Positions 7,208 to 12,921 of a stretch of DNA of 13,507 nt are shown here, piece by piece. Under the pieces are notes generated by a model. It saw only the letters and a list, made by a program, of their open reading frames with translations, was not told the DNA's origin and did no database searches. Source of the DNA: Deltaproteobacteria bacterium (GTDB lineage: Bacteria > Desulfobacterota_B > Binatia > UBA9968); NCBI GenBank assembly GCA_005879255.1, contig VBKY01000216.1:1-13507 (forward strand), written 5' to 3'. Position numbers and translations under genes: made by a program. How positions within the stretch are numbered: position 1 is the stretch's first letter; every line of letters starts with the position of its first letter.

Positions 7208-7762
7208 CTATCTCTGAGTACCGGTATCCTGGCCTACTACTGGGTTGGCGACCGCGGCTTCGAGAGTTCTCATCGCTTTCCATTCGCTCGCAGGCCGGAC
7301 ATAGCCGCTGGTACCGATCTGGTCCAATCCCCAGTAGATTTCGAGGCAATGGCCATCGGGGTCGAGAAACTCCACGGCAATTTGGCAACCCGCCCGGCGC
7401 CGCCCTTCAAAAGTGATTGTGGCACCCTGCTCGCGCAACCGCTCGCGCGCGGCAAATACTTCGTCGAGGCTCCCGACCTCGAAAGCGACATGGTGTAGCT
7501 CTGCGTGTTGGGACCGCCTCGTTGCGCTGCCAACCAGCGCAATGGAATGATGGTCCGTACTACAGCGAAGAAACGCAAATCCGCCGGGTTGCAGATCCTC
7601 GGAATAAAGTTCAGTGACCTTGAACCCCAAGACTCGCGTGTAGAAAACGAGCGAGCGCTCCAGGTCGCTCACCTGTAAGACTACGTGGCCGAGCCGCTGG
7701 ATTGTAAACGGCATCGCCTCCGGTGGCGCGATGGTTTTCAGCTTATCGATATCGATCGCCAT
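7208..7762 (-). CDS. VOC/glyoxalase-fold protein, extradiol-dioxygenase-like
   Basis: Protein of 184 residues with one vicinal-oxygen-chelate domain built of paired beta-alpha-beta-beta-beta modules. Seen: LGHVVLQVSDLERSLVFYTRVLGF (24-47), CSTDHHSIALVG (67-78), ELHHVAFEVGSLDEV (88-102) and VEFLDPDGHCLEIYW (130-144). His26, His91 and Glu141 form the two-His-one-carboxylate iron site of type I extradiol ring-cleaving enzymes, and the DHHSIAL block also resembles catechol 2,3-dioxygenases. Full two-domain extradiol enzymes are near 300 residues, so this is a short or one-domain member and could instead be a lyase or isomerase. ATG 7760-7762 is chosen because homology begins shortly after it; the reading frame stays open to 8104, but that extension has no family resemblance and crosses a palindrome and the divergent gene. 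GATGGGG upstream is a modest ribosome site. First gene of the minus-strand cluster. Confidence 0.85.
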   Translation of the reverse strand: MAIDIDKLKTIAPPEAMPFTIQRLGHVVLQVSDLERSLVFYTRVLGFKVTELYSEDLQPGGFAFLRCSTDHHSIALVGSATRRSQHAELHHVAFEVGSLDEVFAARERLREQGATITFEGRRRAGCQIAVEFLDPDGHCLEIYWGLDQIGTSGYVRPASEWKAMRTLEAAVANPVVGQDTGTQR

Positions 7763-7929
7763 TGTTGCCCCATCAAATTCATTGATCGCCCCTAGGCTAC
7801 CACCATCACCGTTCTTCGCGCCAGAGAGTTTTCTTGATTCGGAAAGCGTAATCGTTAAATCCAATGTTGCAGCAACGTAACCAGTACGGGCAGACGACGT
7901 TGGCGCTTTTGTGCCGATCTTGTTGTAAA

Positions 7930-7980
7930 CAATGTAGGGTGTAGAGCGATTCATGAATCGCTCTCGGTAAAAACATTGTG
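7930..7980. promoter_or_regulatory. Nested palindrome in divergent intergenic region
   Basis: A perfect 22-base palindrome occupies 7944-7965 (half-site AGAGCGATTCA). It is enclosed, almost concentrically, by a second perfect pair: ACAATGT (7930-7936) and ACATTGT (7974-7980). The element sits 24 bases before the GlcG-like start codon and about 170 bases from the divergent VOC gene. It could be an operator for a dimeric regulator or an mRNA hairpin. Palindromes with a GTAGGG-GCGATTC-like core are also familiar as dispersed repeats in many environmental genomes, so a REP/MITE-like origin is equally possible. Confidence 0.6.
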
Positions 7981-8003
7981 GGCTGTAAAAGAGGAGGAGA
8001 ATT

Positions 8004-8432
8004 ATGGATACCGTTGTATCGAGAAAGCTAACCCGAGAAGGCGCGATGAAAGTGCTTAATGCCGCAATTGAGAGAGCGCATGCGTTGAATTGCCATGTGA
8101 GCATCGCAGTGGTCGACGACGGCGGCCATTTGATTGCGTTTACGCGCTCGGAAAAAGCCGAGCTCTACTCGATCGCCATTGCCCAGGCGAAAGCGAAGAG
8201 CGCGGCGCTGACGCGCTTTCCGTCGGGAAAGAAAAGCCCCACCGGCAACGAACGGGATGATCATCACGCATTGGCCATAACGCTAGCCGCCGGTCCTGGC
8301 TCGTTTGTCACGATCGCCGGTGGCTTTCCGGTGTTTTCTGAAGGCGAGATCGTCGGCGCGGTGGGCGTCAGTGGCGCGGGCATCAAGGACGTCGAGGTTT
8401 CGCAGAGCGCTGCCGCGGCATTGGGCAAGTAG
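8004..8432 (+). CDS. GlcG/HbpS-like (DUF336/PF03928-type) protein
   Basis: Small protein of 142 residues in the GlcG/HbpS family, whose members include the heme-binding sensor partner HbpS and accessory proteins beside glycolate, diol and aromatic-catabolic operons; the biochemical role is mostly unsettled. Seen: an N-terminal helix with ARAxxA-like spacing, VSIAVVDDGGHLIAFTR (33-49), an AQAKAKSAALTRFPSGKKS helix-turn region, and the C-terminal strand-rich block GGFPVFSEGEIVGAVGVSGA. No signal peptide or membrane segment. A strong GAGGAGGA at 7991-7998 fixes the start at 8004. It is divergent from the VOC/OMT cluster, shares the upstream region with it, and is followed in the same direction by the methionine-synthase-like gene after a 148-base gap. 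Confidence 0.85.
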   Translation: MDTVVSRKLTREGAMKVLNAAIERAHALNCHVSIAVVDDGGHLIAFTRSEKAELYSIAIAQAKAKSAALTRFPSGKKSPTGNERDDHHALAITLAAGPGSFVTIAGGFPVFSEGEIVGAVGVSGAGIKDVEVSQSAAAALGK

Positions 8433-8534
8433 ATAGGTTAACGTTTTTGCCGTCAGCTTGGGCGCTGCTGCGGGTTTACTCCGGCCTGATTCGTCAACGA
8501 TCTGCAACCTAACTGTCAACCGCGTCGGTCTTCT

Positions 8535-8572
8535 CTTCGCGAAGCGATTGCGGCTACTATCGCTTCGAGGAG
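8535..8572 (+). promoter_or_regulatory. Hairpin abutting the ribosome binding site of the MetE-like gene
   Basis: CGAAGCGAT (8540-8548) pairs perfectly with ATCGCTTCG (8559-8567) around a 10-base loop. The 3' arm ends exactly where the AGGAG ribosome binding site (8568-8572) begins. The 5' arm can instead fold into the palindrome CTTCGCGAAG (8535-8544), so two mutually exclusive hairpins are possible. The position favours a translational effect, but none is demonstrated. No match to a known methionine or cobalamin riboswitch class was recognised. Confidence 0.4.
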
Positions 8573-8580
8573 AAACACCT

Positions 8581-9705
8581 ATGCCTGAAAAGATCGCACC
8601 GTTTCGCGCCGATCACGTCGGCAGTTTGCTGCGGCCGGCGGAACTCTTGCTCGCCCGCGATAAGCATCAGAAAGGCGAACTGTCCGCCGCGGCGCTGCGG
8701 GAAGAGGAAGATCGTTCGATTCGTGCCGCGGCGAAGCTGCAAGAGGACATCGGTCTTCAGGGTATTACCGACGGCGAATATCGCCGCACGATTTGGCACG
8801 CCGACTTTCTCCGGCAGTTTGCTGGCGTCACCGTCAAAGAGGGCGTCGCCGAGCAATACATCACCCGCAAATTTAAAGCGGGGGAGCAGGAAATCGCGCG
8901 TACGCCGACGCGCTTTGAAATCAGCGGCCGGCTCGAACGGCGCCGCGGCATCGAAACCGATAATTTCAAGTATCTGCAATCGGTGACGCAGCGCACAGCG
9001 AAACAGTGCATCCCCTCGCCGACGATCTTGCACATGCGCGGCGGTCGCGCAGCGATCGACCGTCAAGCCTATCCTGACATGGACATGTTCTATGCCGAGC
9101 TGGCGCGCGTTTACCGCGAAGAGATCGGGGCTCTGGCGCAGCTCGGTTGCACCTACCTCCAGCTCGATGATCCGAACATGGCCTACCTGTGCGATGAAAA
9201 GATGCGCCAGAGCGTGCGCCAGATCGGTGAGGACCCTGACCAGCTGCCGCGCACTTACGCGAAATTGATCAACGATTGCATCAAAGACCGCCCGGCCAAT
9301 ATGACCGTGTGCATGCATATCTGCCGCGGTAATTTTCGCAGCGCTTGGGCTGCGGAGGGCGGCTATGATCCGGTGGCGGAGATTCTTTTTAACGAATTCA
9401 AGCTCGACGGATTCTTCCTTGAATACGACTCGCCGCGCGCCGGCAGCTTTGCGCCGCTGCGCTTTGTGCCCAAGGATAAGAAGATCGTGCTCGGCCTGGT
9501 AACAACCAAGACCGGTGAAATGGAAACCGCCGACGAAGTCAAACGGCGCATTGAGGAAGCCGCCCGCTATGTTTCTCTCGAACAGCTGGCGTTGAGTCCT
9601 CAGTGCGGTTTTTCCAGCACAGTGCTGGGCAACAACCTCACCGTCGAGGCTGAGATAGCAAAATTATCCCTGGTGGTGCGCGTGGCGCGCGAGGTGTGGG
9701 GTTAG
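8581..9705 (+). CDS. Cobalamin-independent methionine synthase (MetE C-terminal) family protein
   Basis: Protein of 374 residues corresponding to the catalytic barrel of B12-independent methionine synthase, without the N-terminal MetE domain; this is the length of free-standing YxjG/YxjH-type members. It transfers a methyl group to a zinc-bound thiol such as homocysteine or a related sulfur compound. Seen: FRADHVGSLLRP at the start (8-19), GITDGEYRR (61-69), LGCTYLQLDDPNMAYLC (188-204), and all four zinc-site residues: His246 and Cys248 in MHICRGN, Glu281 in FFLEYD, and Cys342 in LSPQCGFSS. ATG 8581 is chosen for its AGGAG at 8568-8572 and because homology begins there; the frame extends upstream to 8458 without family similarity. 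It may be co-expressed with the GlcG-like gene. The methyl donor (folate or other) is not evident. Confidence 0.9.
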   Translation: MPEKIAPFRADHVGSLLRPAELLLARDKHQKGELSAAALREEEDRSIRAAAKLQEDIGLQGITDGEYRRTIWHADFLRQFAGVTVKEGVAEQYITRKFKAGEQEIARTPTRFEISGRLERRRGIETDNFKYLQSVTQRTAKQCIPSPTILHMRGGRAAIDRQAYPDMDMFYAELARVYREEIGALAQLGCTYLQLDDPNMAYLCDEKMRQSVRQIGEDPDQLPRTYAKLINDCIKDRPANMTVCMHICRGNFRSAWAAEGGYDPVAEILFNEFKLDGFFLEYDSPRAGSFAPLRFVPKDKKIVLGLVTTKTGEMETADEVKRRIEEAARYVSLEQLALSPQCGFSSTVLGNNLTVEAEIAKLSLVVRVAREVWG

Positions 9706-9808
9706 ACGAGAGCGCAGGTACCGGAAATCTTTTCTGGGCTTCGGTCACCCCAAGCGCAGACCGTACCGATAATAAAGAGGCCAATCTTCACAAGAACCTG
9801 GTTGGCAA

Positions 9809-9828
9809 CGATCTCCCATTTGAGATCG
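9809..9828 (+). terminator. Weak candidate terminator hairpin
   Basis: CGATCTC (9809-9815) pairs with GAGATCG (9822-9828) around a 6-base loop, about 100 bases after the MetE-like stop codon. There is no clean T run after it, so it is only a weak candidate for transcript termination or 3'-end protection. Confidence 0.25.
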
Positions 9829-10099
9829 ATTAGCTGCCTCCTTTGGAATCGATTAAGAACGGCGGATCGACGTGAATATGCGCGTTTTCGTCTTCTTACC
9901 GCTCAAAAGAATCCCTCGACCCTCGCTTGCGGCGACAACTCCTTGTCGAACCGGGCGACGTCCAGCTTGGAAAATTTTCTATCGACGTTTAATGTTTTCT
10001 TGCTGTGTGGCAGCACCGGTTTTTCAGCAAGTGCTTGACATGACCTCCCACATGGAGGCAGATTGGCCATTCTTGGAGCATCTTCCCGAGGACGCGATT

Positions 10100-10132
10100 G
10101 ATTAAGTTGTCCAAATACTTAACCAGTTAATC
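10100..10132. promoter_or_regulatory. Operator-like AT-rich inverted repeat upstream of first double-cupin gene
   Basis: GATTAA (10100-10105) and TTAATC (10127-10132) form the outer arms, extended to GATTAAGT versus GATTAACT on the complement. An inner pair, TTAAGT (10102-10107) and ACTTAA (10117-10122), overlaps them. The AT-rich block lies about 105 bases before the first cupin start, a sensible distance for a promoter or operator. No regulator gene is visible in the window, and the assignment is speculative. Confidence 0.3.
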
Positions 10133-10237
10133 GGAAATGATCATGCAAGAATTCGCTAGGTGCGCGTTGCCAAAGGGACGATGTCAAGGCGATGCGTTGT
10201 TGAAACCACGGCAGTGTAGCAGGAGATAGTTATAACA

Positions 10238-11371
10238 GTGAAGTCAGATGCCAAATCAACCACCACCAATCTCTGGTGGGAGTCGGCCTACGACCGATGG
10301 CTAGCATCCCAGGACGTGCCGGTCTATTCGGGATATCATGTAGAGGATGTGCGTACTTTGGAATTGGGCTGGTGGTCGTTACGGGAGTGTCCCGGCGCCG
10401 TGCTGAATCTGGTAGGGCACCAGGGCGTCACCGAGGCTCACGTGCTGGAAATCCCGCCGGGGCAGACGCTTCCACCCTTTCGGATGGCTTTGGAGGAAGC
10501 CATATATGTGCCGGAAGGGCAGGGACTGGCAACGGTGTGGGCTGAGGGGCGCCCGAAAGTAACCTTCGAATGGCAGAAACACAGCCTCTTTCGCATCCCG
10601 AGCAATTATTTCTACCAGCTGACCAACGCTCGAGGTGACCGGCCCGCACGGACGTTGCACGTCAGTTATTTGCCATCTGCCATGAGCATCCAGCCCGACC
10701 CGAACTACTTCTTCAACAACCCATATTTGGATACGGGCGAATTGTATAGGGAAGAGAACAACTTTTATTCAGCGGAAGCCCGCGCCGTTCGAGCAGAGGT
10801 GAAGCGGGGGGAGAAGGCCAGCGTGACGTACCATTGGTACGCCAACTTTTTCCCAGACTTGACCGTGTGGGACCGCTTGAAGTCACAGGGGAGCCGGGGC
10901 GGCGGCGCCCGCAGCGCTGGAATCCAATTTCCCAATTCTTGCATACGAACCGGGCTCATGGTCCTTCCCGCCCAGCGCTACAAGAAAGCGCACCGACACG
11001 GGCCCGGGGTAACCATTGTCGGCATATCGGAAGGAGAAGGCTACGTTGTCATGTGGCCGGAAGGAGGCGAGAGGGTGGTGTGCCCGTGGCGCGAGGGAAC
11101 TGTATTCGTTCCGCCTAACCACTGGTATCACCAGCATGTGAACACGGGGCCTGTTCAGAACAGACAGCTGCGCATCTTTCCACCCCGTCCCATGATGGGA
11201 TACAACATCCGTGACATGCGGCAACAGATTGAGTACGTGGACGAAGCACCCTGGATCCGGCAGAAATTCGAGGAGCAATTAGCTAAAAACCGCCTTACCT
11301 CCTTGATGCCCGAGGAAGCGTACAGAGACCCGAACTTCAAGTTCGACGATGAGGAGATGCAGGGCGACTGA
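10238..11371 (+). CDS. Double-cupin protein, first paralogue
   Basis: Protein of 377 residues made of two cupin domains. Homologues are, from recollection, sometimes labelled ethanolamine ammonia-lyase-activating proteins in databases, but no activity is known to me. Seen: N-terminal WWESAYDRWLASQDVPV, then cupin 1 (about 60-145) where the expected HxH is replaced by PPFRMALEEAIYVPEGQG, so it is probably metal-free. Cupin 2 (about 236-315) has RYKKAHRHGPG with His252 and His254 and WYHQHVN with His298 or His300; the usual Glu is absent, giving a possible three-His metal site as in some dioxygenase cupins. The start is GTG 10238: an in-frame stop at 10217-10219 blocks extension, AGGAG lies at 10221-10225, and the DNA at the start (TGAAGTCAGAT) matches the paralogue downstream. 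No signal peptide. It is followed by its paralogue after 159 bases and then by an EutA-like gene. Confidence 0.85.
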   Translation: MKSDAKSTTTNLWWESAYDRWLASQDVPVYSGYHVEDVRTLELGWWSLRECPGAVLNLVGHQGVTEAHVLEIPPGQTLPPFRMALEEAIYVPEGQGLATVWAEGRPKVTFEWQKHSLFRIPSNYFYQLTNARGDRPARTLHVSYLPSAMSIQPDPNYFFNNPYLDTGELYREENNFYSAEARAVRAEVKRGEKASVTYHWYANFFPDLTVWDRLKSQGSRGGGARSAGIQFPNSCIRTGLMVLPAQRYKKAHRHGPGVTIVGISEGEGYVVMWPEGGERVVCPWREGTVFVPPNHWYHQHVNTGPVQNRQLRIFPPRPMMGYNIRDMRQQIEYVDEAPWIRQKFEEQLAKNRLTSLMPEEAYRDPNFKFDDEEMQGD

Positions 11372-11470
11372 CAAATGCCAGAATGCACCTTTGGTTGGGG
11401 TCGAAAATCTTCAGGTTATTTTCCTCGCCAAGTTACTCTGAACCATCCGCCGGAGACTGCGAAGCGTTAG

Positions 11471-11498
11471 TATAGTACAGCGTGTATAGTATAGCGTG
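11471..11498. repeat. 14-base tandem direct repeat between the cupin paralogues
   Basis: TATAGTACAGCGTG (11471-11484) is followed at once by TATAGTATAGCGTG (11485-11498), identical but for one base. It ends about 32 bases before the second cupin start, within the likely promoter or leader region. The TATAGT words resemble -10 elements. It could be a pair of regulator half-sites or a simple replication-slippage duplication. Confidence 0.6.
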
Positions 11499-11530
11499 TC
11501 GATAAACTCGAAAATCTGCAGGAGGTCGCG

Positions 11531-12658
11531 ATGGAAATGAAGTCAGATGGAATGGCCGCCGACTTTTGGTGGGAAACGGCCTATGACCGATGGTTAAAAT
11601 CCCAAGATGTACCGGTCCACACCGGACACTACGTGCAGGACCTACGGACCTTGGAGCGAGGCTGGTGGTCGCTGCGTGGCTGCCCGGGAGCCGTGTTGAA
11701 TTTGACCGGCCATCAAGGTGTTACCGAGGCCCATATCTTGGAAATCCCAGCGGGGCAAACGATCCCGCCTTTCCGGATGGCCTTGGAAGAGGTTATCTAT
11801 GTGGCAGAGGGCCAGGGACTCACATCTGTGTGGGCTGAGGGGCACCCGAAGGTCACGTTTGAGTGGCAGAAACACAGCCTCTTCCGCATTCCTAACAACT
11901 ATTTCTACCAGTTGAGCAATGCCCGAGGGGACCGCCCAGCACTGACAGTGCATGTAAGTTATCTCCCCATGGCAATGAGTACGAACGCCAACGCTGACTA
12001 CTTCTTTAACGATCCCTACGTGGATCCCAGCGAACTGTACGGCAGGGACAGCAGCTTCTATTCAGCGCAGGCCGTTCAACGTCAAATCAAAAGACCCGGA
12101 GGAACGACCACTTCCACGCAGTGGTACGCGAATTTTTTCCCGGACCTTACTGTCTGGGATAGGCTGACTGCATACACGAAAGCGGGTCGCCTGGCCTACA
12201 GCGGCGGCGTTCGATTTCCTAAATCCGCCATCCGGACCGGACTCATGGTCCTTCCGTCCCGGAGATACAGGACCGCTCATCGCCACGGCCCAGGTGTAAC
12301 GATCGTGGGCGTACAAGAAGCCCAAGGCTTCGTTATCATGTGGCCGGAAGGCGGTGATTATGTCGTGGCGCCATGGCAGGAAGGATCCGTTTTCGTTCCC
12401 CCCAACCAGTGGTATCACATGCACGTCAACTCGGGAGCCGTCGAGAACAGACAGCTGCGGATCTTCCCGCCGCAGCCCCTGATGAATTACACCGCTCCGG
12501 ATCCGAAGAAGTACATTCCGTTTGTCGATGAAGACCCCTGGATCCGGAAAAAGTTTGAAGAAGAGCTAGCGAAGAATGGACTCACCTCCTTGATGCCGGA
12601 CGGGGCCTACACGGACCCGGACTTTGAATGGGACGAGGACTGGTTGAAGGAGGACTGA
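11531..12658 (+). CDS. Double-cupin protein, second paralogue
   Basis: Protein of 375 residues, collinear with the preceding gene and about two-thirds identical by eye across the whole length, so the pair arose by tandem duplication. The same plan is seen: WWETAYDRWLKSQDVPV at the N-terminus, cupin 1 with PPFRMALEEVIYVAEGQG in place of the HxH motif, and cupin 2 with AHRHGPG (His250, His252) and WYHMHVN (His296 or His298). The long conserved stretches FEWQKHSLFRIP and NFFPDLTVWDRL mark the interdomain region. Differences concentrate in residues 150-195, 211-230 and the C-terminal tail, which is strongly acidic here. A consensus AGGAGG at 11520-11525 fixes ATG 11531; the ATG at 11537 aligns with the first paralogue's GTG. 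The better ribosome site suggests stronger translation than the first copy. An EutA-like gene follows after 263 bases. Substrate or client unknown. Confidence 0.86.
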   Translation: MEMKSDGMAADFWWETAYDRWLKSQDVPVHTGHYVQDLRTLERGWWSLRGCPGAVLNLTGHQGVTEAHILEIPAGQTIPPFRMALEEVIYVAEGQGLTSVWAEGHPKVTFEWQKHSLFRIPNNYFYQLSNARGDRPALTVHVSYLPMAMSTNANADYFFNDPYVDPSELYGRDSSFYSAQAVQRQIKRPGGTTTSTQWYANFFPDLTVWDRLTAYTKAGRLAYSGGVRFPKSAIRTGLMVLPSRRYRTAHRHGPGVTIVGVQEAQGFVIMWPEGGDYVVAPWQEGSVFVPPNQWYHMHVNSGAVENRQLRIFPPQPLMNYTAPDPKKYIPFVDEDPWIRKKFEEELAKNGLTSLMPDGAYTDPDFEWDEDWLKED

Positions 12659-12684
12659 GCCCGGATTCCGCAGTTAAACCTACG

Positions 12685-12702
12685 GGCCCTTGAACGAGGG
12701 CC
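12685..12702 (+). terminator. Possible terminator hairpin after the second cupin gene
   Basis: GGCCCT (12685-12690) pairs with AGGGCC (12697-12702) around TGAACG, 27 bases after the stop codon. The stem is GC-rich and well placed, but no T tract follows, so it may only stabilise the 3' end. Confidence 0.35.
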
Positions 12703-12720
12703 AAACCTGGAGTTACTGAA

Positions 12721-12861
12721 GACTAGGTTCAAAACGTTCAAGTGTTCCAGTCGTTCAAAACGTTTGGAACCATTGGAACTTTTGGAACAACCAGTAAACT
12801 TTCGTAAGGCAAAGACCAATTTCCGCCGAAGGCGGATCAGCCTCAGGCTGAGACTAGGTTC
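12721..12861. repeat. Intergenic repeat block: GTTCAAAACGTT pairs, 9-base TTGGAAC array, double hairpin
   Basis: GTTCAAAACGTT occurs at 12727-12738 and again at 12753-12764. TTGGAAC then appears three times at 9-base spacing (12764, 12773, 12782). Two adjacent small hairpins follow: CCGCC-GAA-GGCGG (12823-12835) and TCAGCC-TCA-GGCTGA (12837-12851). GACTAGGTTC is present at 12721-12730 and again at 12852-12861, framing the block. This looks like a dispersed intergenic repeat that was inserted or expanded between the cupin and EutA-like genes. Confidence 0.6.
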
Positions 12862-12921
12862 GCTAGGTCAGGTTTGCTCCTTGCGGATGAACGACTAAAG
12901 CAGCCGGAGGCACCGATACGC

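Larger units (their letters stand above)
9706..10237. other. 532-base gap without a convincing gene
   Basis: No recognisable gene was found on either strand. Two overlapping plus-strand reading frames (9802-10038 and 9872-10105) have no ribosome site, no familiar motif and rather basic or low-quality composition, although the second ends in a more protein-like acidic stretch, HMEADWPFLEHLPEDAID. The stop there is followed in frame by another protein-like piece, VVQILNQLIGNDHARIR, so this may be the decayed tail of an old gene; its family was not recognised. A 7-base-pair hairpin (9809-9815 with 9822-9828) and an operator-like inverted repeat (10100-10132) are the visible structures. The gap separates the catabolic genes from the double-cupin/EutA block. 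Confidence 0.5.

Noticed and set aside
7763..8104. N-terminal extension of the VOC protein to about 298 residues
   Set aside because: The extra 114 codons have no VOC similarity, cross the nested palindrome and overlap the divergent GlcG-like gene; the start at 7762 gives a normal domain.
8458..8580. Upstream extension of the MetE-like reading frame
   Set aside because: It covers the hairpin and ribosome site of ATG 8581 and shows no family similarity.
8433..8580. Cobalamin or SAM riboswitch in front of the MetE-like gene
   Set aside because: Only simple hairpins are visible; no conserved core of either class was recognised and the gap is short for a cobalamin riboswitch.
8557..9318. Long minus-strand reading frame opposite the MetE-like gene
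   Set aside because: Shadow of a gene whose four zinc ligands are all identifiable on the plus strand.
12721..12861. CRISPR array
   Set aside because: The repeats are 7-12 bases with irregular or 9-base spacing; there are no spacers of regular length and no cas genes.
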